A stretch of 64,000 bases of DNA from UBA685 sp002299005. Lineage in GTDB: Bacteria > Pseudomonadota > Alphaproteobacteria > Puniceispirillales > Puniceispirillaceae. The translations under genes and the position numbers were made by a program. Under the pieces are notes generated by a model. The model did no database searches and was not told the DNA's origin. It was given only the letters and a program-made list of their open reading frames with translations. The stretch spans positions 59,934-123,933 of the forward strand of contig CAXAAH010000002.1 of the NCBI GenBank assembly GCA_963966775.1. The letters run 5' to 3'. Below, piece by piece: positions 45,057-54,848 of the stretch; position 1 is the first letter of the stretch, and the number at the start of each line of letters is the position of its first letter.

Positions 45057-46412
45057 ATGGTAAATCGTTTTGGCATCGCCGCCGCTCTTATATTTGGGCT
45101 GTCTGTCAGCGCACAAGCTGAGACAATGCAAGAATCTCTTTTAGCGGGCATTGAAAAATCGGATAATTTGATGGCAGCGCGCCAAAGCTATGTGGCGGCG
45201 CAACAGCAAATCGGCCTTTCAAGTGCCGGTAATGATTTATCAGGTAATCTGACCGTGACAGGCGCGCAAACTGAGAGTGACTCAAAATCAAGCGCCGGTG
45301 GTTTTGCGTCGAGCCAGTCTTTTTCAACACGTGTCGCTATCACCAAACAGCTATTTGACTCAGGTGAGATTGATGCGCGTTTGGCTGTGGCTAATTATGG
45401 CATTGCCTCCTCTATGGCGTCTTATCAGGCGGCAGAGCAGGGCGCCATTCTATCTATTATTGATGCCTATTTGACGTTGCTTACCTCAAGCCAATCGCGC
45501 CAGTTGCAAGAAGAAAATGTCGCGCGCCTTGAGGCACAGACACAAGCAACCGAAGTTCGTTTGAACGCCGGCACAACAACGATTACACGCCTCGCAGAGG
45601 CCAAAGCGCGTCTTGCCCGTGCCCATTCAAACCTTATTGGTGCGCAATCGCAAGAACAGACAGCGCTTGAGACATACCAGTCTCTTACAGGCCTTGCAGG
45701 AGAGGATCTCTCATTACCGTCATTAACAGGCGATATTCCCGCAAGCTTGCAAGATGCAGAAGCAATGGCGGTGGCAAATCACCCTGATATGAAGGTCGCA
45801 AGTGCCAATGAGCGCTCAATGCGTGCCCAATTTGATGTGCTGGCACGTCAAGTTCTGCCAAAGGTGAATTTCACCCTGTCAGCCACTGATTCGCGTGCAA
45901 AAGGGCGGACGCAAGATAAGTTTGATATTAAAGGTGAGATTAAGTTAACCTCACCTCTCATCGTCACAAACGGCTCGCGCGCTAAGGGTAAAGAGACTTA
46001 TGCCAAGCTAGAGCGTGCCAAATATCAATTGGCCGATACAGAGCGTAAGGTCGCCCTAAATGCCCGCTCTTCTTTGCGTGCTTTGAATGCGTCTTTGGCA
46101 CAAAAAGCGGCGGTAGAAGCTGAATTGCAGGCCGCAGAATTGGTCGCTGAGGGGATTAGCGCTGAGGTTGAGTATGGTCAAAAAATCTTTCTTGATCAGT
46201 TAGATGCAGAGCAATCTGTTAGTGATGCAAAGCTTCGTCTGTTGCAAACACAACGCGAGATCATGAGTAATCATTATCGCCTATTGGCGGCTATTGGTAG
46301 CTTGAATGGGGCGGCTGTATCACTTGATGGCATGCTTGTGCCACTATCAGAGACGCCTGATGCAAAGGACGTCTTCAGGGGGTTTTTACCTTTGGCAGAT
46401 TTACCTAACTAG
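45057..46412 (+). CDS. tolC: TolC-family outer membrane channel protein
   Basis: A 451-residue protein with a signal peptide (ending near SAQA-ET) and the two repeats of the outer-membrane efflux protein domain: long Ala/Gln/Glu-rich coiled-coil helices with short beta strands (KQLFDSGEIDARLA in the first half; SPLIVTNGSRAKGKETYAKLE in the second). TolC makes the exit duct for RND and type I systems and could serve the RND pump at 31-34 kb. It keeps the alphaproteobacterial position between the Pcm-like gene and popZ. Confidence 0.94.
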   Translation: MVNRFGIAAALIFGLSVSAQAETMQESLLAGIEKSDNLMAARQSYVAAQQQIGLSSAGNDLSGNLTVTGAQTESDSKSSAGGFASSQSFSTRVAITKQLFDSGEIDARLAVANYGIASSMASYQAAEQGAILSIIDAYLTLLTSSQSRQLQEENVARLEAQTQATEVRLNAGTTTITRLAEAKARLARAHSNLIGAQSQEQTALETYQSLTGLAGEDLSLPSLTGDIPASLQDAEAMAVANHPDMKVASANERSMRAQFDVLARQVLPKVNFTLSATDSRAKGRTQDKFDIKGEIKLTSPLIVTNGSRAKGKETYAKLERAKYQLADTERKVALNARSSLRALNASLAQKAAVEAELQAAELVAEGISAEVEYGQKIFLDQLDAEQSVSDAKLRLLQTQREIMSNHYRLLAAIGSLNGAAVSLDGMLVPLSETPDAKDVFRGFLPLADLPN

Positions 46413-46432
46413 GCTAATATCGTGAAAGGTGC

Positions 46433-46461
46433 GGAATGCTTGCGGGCATTCCCTCTTCTTT
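46433..46461 (+). terminator. Hairpin after tolC
   Basis: GGAATGC (46433-46439) pairs with GCATTCC (46446-46452), followed by pyrimidine-rich CTCTTCTTT. It is 20 bases after the tolC stop. The tail is imperfect, so termination may be partial before popZ. Confidence 0.55.
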
Positions 46462-46483
46462 CTGACAGGGGGTAGCCAAAGCG

Positions 46484-47722
46484 ATGAGCGGCGGTGGTGA
46501 TAAGCAGGTTCAAGAGGCGCTACAAGCGATTAAAAAGCTTGTTGAGCAATCTGAGGATCAATTGAGCACAGCAGATGAGGTGCTAACGCTTGATAATGTC
46601 GTATGGCGTAACCCTGTCAAAGATGAAGATGAGACCATAGACGAGCTGCCAGAACAAACTGTGCCGGAACAAACTGTGCCAGCAGTTGCGGCAAATAATA
46701 CGCCAACCCAAAAATCACCCGTTGATTCGGCAGATGTTGCAGATACTGAAAAATCATATCACGCGCCGCAAGCGTCTTTGTCAGTTAGTGCCAGAGATCT
46801 GGAGCAGATAGCCGCTAAGCGGGCGAAGCCTAGAGCAGAAATATCGACGCCAACCACATCACCGCTTGACCTGAATGAGCCTGTAGAGGCGCCGTCAGTG
46901 TCTTCATCACCAAGCCCTGCCGTGCCAAGCCCTGCACCGCGAACATCTGCGCCGATAATAGCCACGACGCCTGCTGTTACGCCTGCTATGGCGCCAGTTA
47001 TGACGCCTGTGCCTGATGATGAGCTGATAACAGATTTGACATCACCGTTAGGGCGTAAAGGTGGCGGATTTTATAATGGCCAAAAGCCCTTATTGCAAAC
47101 ACAGCCGCTACCACCACAAATAGCCCCTATATCCGTTAAAGAGACTGAACAAAGCACGCCAAACCCAAAGGCCGAGCTTTCAGCCAATGAGCCAGCGAAT
47201 GAGCCGGAGAATGAGCCAGAGGCGACTGGCTTTAATCCCGGTGATTTTAATGTTAGCGATTTTCAGGGGGCTGATTTCAATTTTTCTGCGGCAGAGGGGC
47301 TTATTTCTGCGGCATCTTTCGCTGAATTAGAGCAAGCGCAAACAAGGCCTATTACGCCAGAGGTTCACATTGCGACGGTTGAACCTGCGCTATCTGATCC
47401 TGTGGGCGAGGTGCAAGCGATGTACCAAGACCAAAAGCAACAAGCGTCCAACCAAGAACCACCTTCTCAAGAATATGAGGCAGACGAAGAGATGTTTGAG
47501 GCCACAAGCCACCCGAACCTTCACGTTGTTTCAGACAGCTCAGCTGTCGCGGAAGAGGAAGAAGGCTTTTCAGGGGCGGTGCGCCTTGCCTTGCGCTCAA
47601 TTATCAAAGAGCAGGTGTCAACATGGCTTCAGGGCAATATGACAGGGCTGATAGAAGAAGCGCTGACATCCCCGCAAAAGCGGCCATCTTCTTCGACAAA
47701 ACCTACCAGCAAAAAGCGCTAA
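46484..47722 (+). CDS. popZ: Divergent PopZ/DUF2497-like polar organising protein
   Basis: 412 residues, much longer than Caulobacter PopZ (177). A short N-terminal helix (VQEALQAIKKLVEQSED) leads into a very long Pro/Glu/Ser/Thr-rich, probably disordered, middle (about 40-350). The C-terminal helix segment SIIKEQVSTWLQGNMTGLIEEAL resembles the DUF2497 oligomerisation helix (KxWLDANLPxLVE). The gene sits between tolC and valS, where popZ is found in many alphaproteobacteria. PopZ forms polar condensates that anchor the chromosome. The usual N-terminal PSMEEILASIRRII motif is not recognisable, so the call depends on position, layout and the C-terminal helix. Confidence 0.7.
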   Translation: MSGGGDKQVQEALQAIKKLVEQSEDQLSTADEVLTLDNVVWRNPVKDEDETIDELPEQTVPEQTVPAVAANNTPTQKSPVDSADVADTEKSYHAPQASLSVSARDLEQIAAKRAKPRAEISTPTTSPLDLNEPVEAPSVSSSPSPAVPSPAPRTSAPIIATTPAVTPAMAPVMTPVPDDELITDLTSPLGRKGGGFYNGQKPLLQTQPLPPQIAPISVKETEQSTPNPKAELSANEPANEPENEPEATGFNPGDFNVSDFQGADFNFSAAEGLISAASFAELEQAQTRPITPEVHIATVEPALSDPVGEVQAMYQDQKQQASNQEPPSQEYEADEEMFEATSHPNLHVVSDSSAVAEEEEGFSGAVRLALRSIIKEQVSTWLQGNMTGLIEEALTSPQKRPSSSTKPTSKKR

Positions 47723-47848
47723 ATCTCGTCTTAATAGCCCCGCTATGATAGCGGGTTTGCATCCGACAAACAGGGTGACAAACCTGTGGCTGTGCCTTAT
47801 AAACATCAACGAAGTGACTTTCCTAATTGACTAATTTATGGCGCATAG

Positions 47849-50479
47849 ATGTTAAATAAAACCTATAATCCGCAAGAGATTGAAACCTATTGGTATGAAG
47901 CAAGTGAAGCATCAGGTGCTTTTGCTTGTGATCCTACGTCTGATAAGACGCCTTATACCATCATGATGCCGCCACCAAATGTCACTGGCTCGCTTCATAT
48001 GGGACACGCGCTGACCTTTACTTTGCAGGATATTTTGATCCGTTATCACCGCATGATTGGGCGCGACGCACTCTGGCAGCCTGGTATGGACCATGCGGGT
48101 ATCGCAACCCAAATGGTTGTTGAGCGTAAATTAGCGGCTGAAAACATTAGCCGCCGTGATTTAGGCCGTGACGGGTTTGTTGAAAAAGTCTGGGAATGGA
48201 AAGCAGAATCAGGGGGCATGATCGAGCATCAGCAACGTCATTTGGGCGTAACCGCTGATTGGCAGAGAAGCCGCTTTACTATGGATGATGGTCTGTCTGC
48301 CGCGGTGCGCAAGATCTTCGTAAAACTTCATAAGGATGGCCTGATTTACCGTGATAAGCGTTTGGTGAATTGGGATCCAAAATTGCTAACCGCCATTTCT
48401 GATCTTGAGGTTGAGCAAAAAGAGAGCCTCGGTAAGATGTGGCAATTGCGTTATCCTGTGACAGGCGAGGAGGGTCGCTTTATCACGGTTGCGACCACGC
48501 GCCCTGAGACAATGATGGGCGATATGGCGGTCGCGGTTCACCCCGATGATGAGCGCTATACAGACCTTGTTGGCAAAACGGTGACCTTGCCGCTTGTTGG
48601 CCGCGAAATTCCGATTATCGCCGACAGCTATTCAGATCCTGAAAAAGGCACAGGGGCTGTGAAAATTACGCCAGCGCATGATTTTAACGATTTTGAGGTT
48701 GGTAAGCGTCATAATCTGGAAATGCTGAATATTTTTGACCAGCATGCGGCCATGAATGAGAACGCGCCAGAAGCCTATCAAGGCATGGACCGTTTTGATG
48801 CGCGCAAAAAGATCATCGCTGATATGGACGCGCTTGGTCTGCTTGGTGAGATTGAAGATAACCAAATGTCTGTGCCACATGGCGATCGCTCTGGCGTGCC
48901 TGTGGAGCCTTGGTTGATGGACCAATGGTATGTTGATGCCGCACAGCTGGCTATTCCTGCGATTAAAGCCGTTGAAGAAGGCCGCACGAAATTTGTGCCT
49001 GAACGGTGGTCAAAGACCTATTTTGAATGGATGCGCAATATCCAGCCATGGTGTGTCTCACGCCAGCTTTGGTGGGGTCATCGTATCCCGGCATGGTATG
49101 GCCCTGATGGCACGCCGTTTGTTGAAATGGACGAAGCCACCGCGCAACAAGCCGCTAATGCGCATTATGGTGAGGTGGTTGCGCTTCATCAAGACGATGA
49201 TGTGCTTGATACATGGTTCTCAAGTGGTCTATGGCCATTTTCGACCATTGGCTGGCCTGAGGATACGGCAGAGTTAAAGCGTTATTATCCGGGTGATGTG
49301 CTTGTCACAGGCTTTGATATCATCTTCTTCTGGGTTGCCCGCATGATGATGATGAGCATGTATATCATGGATGGTGAGGTGCCCTTTAAGGAGGTCTATA
49401 TTCACGCGCTTGTGCGTGATGAGAAGGGCCAGAAGATGTCTAAATCAAAGGGTAATGTGCTTGATCCGCTTGATTTGACAAAGGATTATGGCGCGGATGC
49501 CCTGCGCTTTACGATGTGCGCGATGGCGGCCCAAGGACGCGATCTGAAGCTATCTGTGAGCCGTGTTGAGAGCTATCGTAATTTTGCGACAAAGATTTGG
49601 AATGCCTCGCGCTTCCTTGAATTTAATGAGCTTTCGGGCAAAACCTATGATGAGTTTGATTTATCATCTGTGCAATTACCGGTTAATCAGTGGATTGTCT
49701 CTGCCTTGCATGAAGCGACAGATGGTGTGGCAAAGGCGCTTGAGAATTACCGTTTCAATGAAGCCGCTGACCAGATTTATCACTTCATTTGGAACAGCTA
49801 TTGTGACTGGTACCTTGAGTTTATCAAGCCGGTGTTGAAGGAATCTGATGAGACACGTGCAACAGCGGTGGCTGTTTTGCGCGCCGCTTTGAAAGTCTTG
49901 CACCCGATAATGCCGTTTATCACAGAAGAGCTGAATAAGAAGATCTTCAACTGTGATGATATGCTGATAAGCGCAAGCTGGCCAAATGTGCCATCTATCG
50001 ATACGCAGACAAATATTGATTTTGTTATCGATATCATCTCTGAGATTAGAACGATGCGTGCTGAAATGAACGTCCCGCTATCGGCAAAACCTGAGCTTTT
50101 GTTGCGCAATATGAGTGCCGCACAAGCACAGGTGATTGCTGATATGGATGCATCATTGCTTCGTCTTGCGCGTGTTACAGCGATTGTGGCGCATGAGGGC
50201 GATATGCCAAAACAATCAGCACGCTCAACGGTAGCGGGTGTTGATTTGGCAATGCCTTTGGCTGATATTCTTGATTTTGACGCTGAAAGAGAGCGTTTGA
50301 ATAAGGAAATTGCGGCCGCGACCTCAGAGATTGAAAAAATTAGCAAAAAGCTTGGCAATGAAAGCTTTGTTGCCAAAGCACCTGCGGCTGTTGTGGAAGA
50401 GAACAAAAGACGGCTGGATGAAGAAGAAACAAGACGTGCTGGCTTGCAAGCGGCGCTTGTTCGCATTGATGATCAGTAA
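47849..50479 (+). CDS. valS: Valyl-tRNA synthetase
   Basis: An 876-residue class I synthetase. HIGH-type motif in SLHMGHALTF, an editing (CP1) domain with TTRPETMMGDMAVAVHPDD, WWGHRIPAWY, the signature KMSKSKGNVLDPLD and a C-terminal coiled coil (DAERERLNKEIAAATSEIEKISKKL) that grips tRNA, as normal for ValRS. A small stem (CCCGCTA/TAGCGGG, 47739-47755) lies upstream, possibly the weak end of popZ transcription. Confidence 0.97.
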   Translation: MLNKTYNPQEIETYWYEASEASGAFACDPTSDKTPYTIMMPPPNVTGSLHMGHALTFTLQDILIRYHRMIGRDALWQPGMDHAGIATQMVVERKLAAENISRRDLGRDGFVEKVWEWKAESGGMIEHQQRHLGVTADWQRSRFTMDDGLSAAVRKIFVKLHKDGLIYRDKRLVNWDPKLLTAISDLEVEQKESLGKMWQLRYPVTGEEGRFITVATTRPETMMGDMAVAVHPDDERYTDLVGKTVTLPLVGREIPIIADSYSDPEKGTGAVKITPAHDFNDFEVGKRHNLEMLNIFDQHAAMNENAPEAYQGMDRFDARKKIIADMDALGLLGEIEDNQMSVPHGDRSGVPVEPWLMDQWYVDAAQLAIPAIKAVEEGRTKFVPERWSKTYFEWMRNIQPWCVSRQLWWGHRIPAWYGPDGTPFVEMDEATAQQAANAHYGEVVALHQDDDVLDTWFSSGLWPFSTIGWPEDTAELKRYYPGDVLVTGFDIIFFWVARMMMMSMYIMDGEVPFKEVYIHALVRDEKGQKMSKSKGNVLDPLDLTKDYGADALRFTMCAMAAQGRDLKLSVSRVESYRNFATKIWNASRFLEFNELSGKTYDEFDLSSVQLPVNQWIVSALHEATDGVAKALENYRFNEAADQIYHFIWNSYCDWYLEFIKPVLKESDETRATAVAVLRAALKVLHPIMPFITEELNKKIFNCDDMLISASWPNVPSIDTQTNIDFVIDIISEIRTMRAEMNVPLSAKPELLLRNMSAAQAQVIADMDASLLRLARVTAIVAHEGDMPKQSARSTVAGVDLAMPLADILDFDAERERLNKEIAAATSEIEKISKKLGNESFVAKAPAAVVEENKRRLDEEETRRAGLQAALVRIDDQ

Positions 50480-50565
50480 AACAGTCAATAAAGAGTTTGT
50501 CCTATAAAATAAGGGCGATATGATAAGGGAAGAGGCCCCATTTGGGGGAGCGAAGGATAAAAATT

Positions 50566-52284
50566 ATGAAAAAATTCGATAAATCAAATTTGCCGAGCCG
50601 CCATGTATCAGTTGGCGCCAAAAGCGCACCTCATCGCGCGTTCTATTATGCGATGGGTATGACTGAGGAAGAGATTGCCCAACCGCTTGTTGGTGTTGTC
50701 TCGACTTGGAATGAAGCTGCCCCTTGTAATATCGCACTTGCCCGTCAGGCACAGGCTGCAAAACGTGGTGTGCGTGAGCATGACGGCACGCCGCGCGAAT
50801 TTACGACTATTACCGTCACTGACGGCATCGCGATGGGGCATGAGGGGATGAAATCATCTCTTGTAAGCCGTGAAGTGATTGCTGATTCAATTGAATTGAC
50901 GGTTCGTGGTCACTGTTATGATGCGGTTGTTGGCTTGGCTGGCTGTGATAAGTCATTGCCGGGCGTTATGATGGCTATGGCGCGTTTGAATGTGCCGTCT
51001 GTCTTTATGTATGGCGGTTCAATCTTGCCGGGTCGTTTCAAAGATAAGGATGTGACCGTTCAAGATGTGTTTGAAGCTGTGGGTGCACACCAAGCTGGTA
51101 ATATGTCAGATGAAGATTTGCATGAGCTTGAATGTGTGGCTTGCCCATCAGCCGGCTCATGTGGTGGCCAGTTTACGGCCAATACAATGGCATGTGTTTC
51201 TGAAGCGATTGGCCTAGCATTGCCAGGTTCAGCCGGTGCGCCAGCACCTTATGAGACACGTGATGAATATGCCTATCATTCAGGTCGCATGGTCATGGAA
51301 TTGATCGAGAAGAACTTGCGCCCAAGAGATATCCTAACACGCAAAGCCTTTGAAAATGCCGCAACTGTTGTTGCTGCAACAGGTGGTTCAACAAATGCTG
51401 CTTTGCACCTGCCAGCTTTGGCGGCTGAAGTCGGGATTGATTTTGATTTGCATGATGTGGCTGAAATCTTTAAGCGCACGCCTTATATTGCTGATTTGAA
51501 GCCGGGCGGGAAGTTTGTCGCGCGTGACATGTATGAGATTGGCGGTGTGCCAGTATTGATGAAAGCGTTGCTAGCTGGTGGCTTTATGCATGGTGATTGT
51601 ATCACTGTGACAGGCAAGACAATTGCTGAAAACCTAGCTGATGTTGAGTTCCCAACAGATCAGGCCGTTGTTTATCCAACAACAAACCCGCTATCACCAA
51701 CAGGTGGTGTGGTTGGTCTGCGCGGTAATCTTGCACCAGAAGGCGCGATTGTGAAAGTCGCTGGCATGAAAGTGCTGGAATTCACAGGCCCTGCGCGTTG
51801 TTTTGACAGCGAAGAAGAAGCCTTCCAAGCTGTACAAGATCGCACCTATAAAGAGGGTGACGTTTTGGTTATCCGCTATGAAGGCCCGAAAGGCGGACCT
51901 GGAATGCGTGAGATGCTGGCCACAACAGCGGCGCTTTATGGCCAAGGTGTGGGTGACAAGGTCGCTCTTATCACAGATGGCCGTTTCTCAGGCGCAACAA
52001 GAGGGTTCTGCATCGGTCATGTGGGCCCTGAGGCAGCTGTTGGTGGGCCAATTGGCTTGCTGAAAGATGGTGACATGATCACAATTAACGCCAAAACAGG
52101 CGAAATTTCGGTCGATTTATCACAAGCTGAGTTGGATTTGCGCAAATCTGAATGGGAGCCGCGCGAGACTAACTATAATTCAGGCACTATCTGGAAATAT
52201 GCACAGACAGTTGGCTCAGCTGAAACAGGGGCAACAACACACCCCGGCGCGAAGAAAGAAACGCACGTCTTTGCTGACCTATAG
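50566..52284 (+). CDS. ilvD: Dihydroxy-acid dehydratase
   Basis: 572 residues from ATG 50566 (the frame upstream adds 8 residues unlike the family). CDKSLPGVMMAMARLN, VACPSAGSCGGQFTANTM (cluster cysteines and active region), GGSTNAALHLPA and TDGRFSGATRGFCIGHVGPE identify IlvD rather than phosphogluconate dehydratase. It makes the 2-keto acid precursors of valine, isoleucine and leucine and holds an iron-sulfur cluster. A strong terminator follows. Confidence 0.95.
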   Translation: MKKFDKSNLPSRHVSVGAKSAPHRAFYYAMGMTEEEIAQPLVGVVSTWNEAAPCNIALARQAQAAKRGVREHDGTPREFTTITVTDGIAMGHEGMKSSLVSREVIADSIELTVRGHCYDAVVGLAGCDKSLPGVMMAMARLNVPSVFMYGGSILPGRFKDKDVTVQDVFEAVGAHQAGNMSDEDLHELECVACPSAGSCGGQFTANTMACVSEAIGLALPGSAGAPAPYETRDEYAYHSGRMVMELIEKNLRPRDILTRKAFENAATVVAATGGSTNAALHLPALAAEVGIDFDLHDVAEIFKRTPYIADLKPGGKFVARDMYEIGGVPVLMKALLAGGFMHGDCITVTGKTIAENLADVEFPTDQAVVYPTTNPLSPTGGVVGLRGNLAPEGAIVKVAGMKVLEFTGPARCFDSEEEAFQAVQDRTYKEGDVLVIRYEGPKGGPGMREMLATTAALYGQGVGDKVALITDGRFSGATRGFCIGHVGPEAAVGGPIGLLKDGDMITINAKTGEISVDLSQAELDLRKSEWEPRETNYNSGTIWKYAQTVGSAETGATTHPGAKKETHVFADL

Positions 52285-52308
52285 GTCAAATAAGACGCTC
52301 TCAAACAT

Positions 52309-52336
52309 AAAAGGAAGGCTTAGGCCTTCCTTTTTT
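52309..52336. terminator. Intrinsic terminator after ilvD, possibly bidirectional
   Basis: AAGGAAGGC (52311-52319) pairs with GCCTTCCTT (52324-52332) around TTAG and runs into a T stretch. On the minus strand the stem is followed by TTTTA, so it may also end xth transcription (stop at 52356). Confidence 0.9.
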
Positions 52337-52355
52337 ATTGCGCATTATAATTTTG

Positions 52356-53129
52356 TTAGTCGGTTTTGATATCACACCAAATAGGGGTATGGTCTGAGGC
52401 ACGCTCTAAGCCTCTTGGCCCTTTATCTATGCCCGCATTTTCAAGCCGGTTAGCAGCCTCAGGTGACAGCAAAAGATGGTCGATGCGAATGCCATTATTC
52501 TTTTGCCACGCGCCTGCCTGATAATCCCAAAAGCTGTAATGCGCGCCTTCGGGGTGGATTGAACGAAACGCGTCCGTATAGCCCTTATGCAGTAATTTAA
52601 AGAAGCGAGACCGACTTTCAGGGTGATAAAGCGCATCACCTTGCCAAGCATTTTCATCATAACAATCAATGGCTTGTGGGATGATATTATAATCACCACC
52701 TAGCACAACAGGGCGCTCTGATTGCAAGAGTTCTTCGGCGACAATATCAAGCCTATCCATCCAGCCGAGCTTATAGTCAAATTTAGGGCCGGGGCAGGGA
52801 TTGCCGTTCGGCAAATATATTGATGCGACGTGCAAATCACCAATATCAGCTCTGATAAAGCGTGCTTGCTCATCACTATCATCACCTGGCAGACCTATCT
52901 CCACATTCTCGATAGGGTGAGGTGATAAAATTGCGACCCCATTATAGGTTTTCTGGCCATGAACAGCGACGTTCCAGCCAATTTCTTTGAACGCATCATA
53001 GGGGAAGTTTTCATCTGTCATCTTTAATTCTTGGCATAAGATGATGTCCGTATGACCGGCCTTACAATAGTCGGTCACATGACCAAGACGTGCCTTCATT
53101 GAATTCACGTTCCAGCTAGCAATGCGCAT
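52356..53129 (-). CDS. xthA: Exodeoxyribonuclease III / AP endonuclease
   Basis: A 257-residue EEP-superfamily nuclease for base-excision repair. N-terminal RIASWNVNSMKARL, metal ligand Glu in LCQELK, YLPNGNPCPG, GGDYNI, the WQKNNGIRIDHLL segment and the terminal SDHTPIWCDI with the catalytic Asp-His. Normal length. It lies 22 bases after erpA on the same strand. Confidence 0.94.
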   Translation of the reverse strand: MRIASWNVNSMKARLGHVTDYCKAGHTDIILCQELKMTDENFPYDAFKEIGWNVAVHGQKTYNGVAILSPHPIENVEIGLPGDDSDEQARFIRADIGDLHVASIYLPNGNPCPGPKFDYKLGWMDRLDIVAEELLQSERPVVLGGDYNIIPQAIDCYDENAWQGDALYHPESRSRFFKLLHKGYTDAFRSIHPEGAHYSFWDYQAGAWQKNNGIRIDHLLLSPEAANRLENAGIDKGPRGLERASDHTPIWCDIKTD

Positions 53130-53151
53130 GATTTAAAAGATCCCTTTGGGG

Positions 53152-53481
53152 TTAGACAGAAAAAGAGGTGCCGCACCCGCAAGAGGCCGTGGCATTTGGA
53201 TTTTCAACCTTGAAATAAGAGCCAAGCAATTCTTCAACATAGTCAAGCTCAGCGCCTTCAAGGAACCCTAATGACATATCATCCACCAAAACGGTGATGC
53301 CATGTGCCTCAAAGGTTAAATCCTCGTCACTTGTCGAGCGGTCAAAGTCAAATTTATACTGAAACCCAGAACAGCCGCCGCCATCAACGCTGACGCGGAA
53401 ATAGGGCGCACCTTCAGCTGTTTGCAAAAACGCAATACGTTCAGCCGCTGCTTTGGTAATGGTAAAATCAGTTTGGCTCAC
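53152..53481 (-). CDS. erpA: Iron-sulfur cluster insertion protein ErpA (A-type carrier)
   Basis: A small HesB/IscA-family carrier with the three cluster-binding cysteines (GGCSGFQYKFDFD and the C-terminal ASCGCGTSFSV). It passes [2Fe-2S]/[4Fe-4S] clusters to apoenzymes such as IlvD or radical-SAM proteins. Start choice: AAGAGGA directly touches the ATG at 53487, which is too close, whereas GTG 53481 (VSQTDFTITKAA) has 7 bases of spacing and gives 109 residues, the normal size. It is divergent from dgt, an arrangement common in alphaproteobacteria. Confidence 0.92.
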   Translation of the reverse strand: MSQTDFTITKAAAERIAFLQTAEGAPYFRVSVDGGGCSGFQYKFDFDRSTSDEDLTFEAHGITVLVDDMSLGFLEGAELDYVEELLGSYFKVENPNATASCGCGTSFSV

Positions 53482-53673
53482 AATCATTCCTCTTGATATC
53501 ACTTTATCTTTAAGTGGCTCTATCAACATAGGTCCCTTATCGTAATATGGCTGTTTTCAAGCCCTAAATCAAGGTTGCCGACAGCCTATAATGAGGATGA
53601 TGACTTGCCCCCATTCGCGCACTGGTTTAGATTCGACCAATGCCCCGTCTTATAACTCCTCAGGATAACAGAT

Positions 53674-54846
53674 ATGTTTCAAGATGAAGCGTCCTTTCTT
53701 GCCCCTTTTGCGAGCCATTCTGTTGCCTCAAAAGGGCGCGCAATAACAGAGCCTGCGGGGTCTTCAACACGCTCAGACTATCAGCGCGACAGAGACAGAA
53801 TTATCCATAGCGCGGCGTTTCGGCGCCTAAAACATAAGACACAAGTTTTCATCTATCATGAGGGCGATTATTTTAGAACACGCCTGACACATTCGCTTGA
53901 GGTTGCCCAGATTGCGCGCTCTTGTGCAAGGGCGCTTCATCTAAACGAAGATTTGGCAGAGGCTATCGCATTAGCGCATGATTTAGGCCATACGCCCTTT
54001 GGTCATGCAGGCGAAGATGCGCTTAATGAGGCGATGGCGCCCTATGGCGGCTTCGACCATAATGAGCAATCCTTGCGGGTTTTAACGCATTTAGAAGAAC
54101 GCTATGCCGCGTTTAATGGGGTTAACCTGACATGGGAGACGATAGAGGGTATTGCCAAACATAATGGCCCGATAACAGGTGTCATTCGCCCCACAATTGC
54201 CGCTCTTGATAGTGATTTATCACTAGAATTATCATCTTTTGCCTCAGCCGAAGCGCAAATTGCCAATCTTTCCGATGATATCGCGTATCTATCTCATGAT
54301 TTTGATGATGGCTTGCGGGCAGGGCTCTTGCGCCTAGAAGATATTCGTGATCTGCCTGTGGTCGGCGCTATTTTAGCCAGCCTGTTAAAACAATGGCCTG
54401 ATTTAGCCCTTAGCAGGCTTAGCCATGAGTTAACGCGCCAGCTTATCTCTTATTTTGTTGAGGATATGTTGGCATCTGCAAGAGAACAGATTAACGCGCA
54501 CCCCCTTCATCACCCTGATGATATCCGCCACCTTGGCAAGCCGCTTATCGCGTTTCACCCCGATAGATTGCATGAATTGCAGACATTAAAGGCCTTTTTG
54601 TTCAAACATATGTGGCGCCATTATAAGGTGAACCGCATGACGTCCAAAGCGCGGCGTGCGGTGAAAATGCTGTTTGATATCTTTATGGATGAGCCGAATT
54701 TGCTGCCACATGATTGGCAAGCAAAATTAACGGGCGAAAAGACGCAAGATGCGCGTGTAATTGGTGACTATGTGGCTAGCATGACAGACCGCTATGCGCT
54801 ATTAGAGTATGAACGAATTTTTGAAATGGGCCCGATACTGTCATAA
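53674..54846 (+). CDS. dgt: dGTPase-like deoxynucleotide triphosphohydrolase
   Basis: 390 residues of the HD superfamily, in the shorter dgt-like class common outside enterics. DYQRDRDRIIHSAAFRRLKHKTQVF, RTRLTHSLEVAQIAR (first His), ALAHDLGHTPFGHAGED (HD) and NLSDDIAYLSHDFDD (last Asp) form the metal site. It degrades dNTPs to deoxynucleoside and triphosphate; the preferred substrate is unknown. Its stop is 2 bases before argS. Confidence 0.94.
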   Translation: MFQDEASFLAPFASHSVASKGRAITEPAGSSTRSDYQRDRDRIIHSAAFRRLKHKTQVFIYHEGDYFRTRLTHSLEVAQIARSCARALHLNEDLAEAIALAHDLGHTPFGHAGEDALNEAMAPYGGFDHNEQSLRVLTHLEERYAAFNGVNLTWETIEGIAKHNGPITGVIRPTIAALDSDLSLELSSFASAEAQIANLSDDIAYLSHDFDDGLRAGLLRLEDIRDLPVVGAILASLLKQWPDLALSRLSHELTRQLISYFVEDMLASAREQINAHPLHHPDDIRHLGKPLIAFHPDRLHELQTLKAFLFKHMWRHYKVNRMTSKARRAVKMLFDIFMDEPNLLPHDWQAKLTGEKTQDARVIGDYVASMTDRYALLEYERIFEMGPILS

Positions 54847-54848
54847 TC

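Noticed and set aside
49798..50466. A 222-residue minus-strand frame
   Set aside because: It is antisense to valS, whose own frame holds all synthetase motifs; the composition is shadow-like (Ser/Ala-rich).
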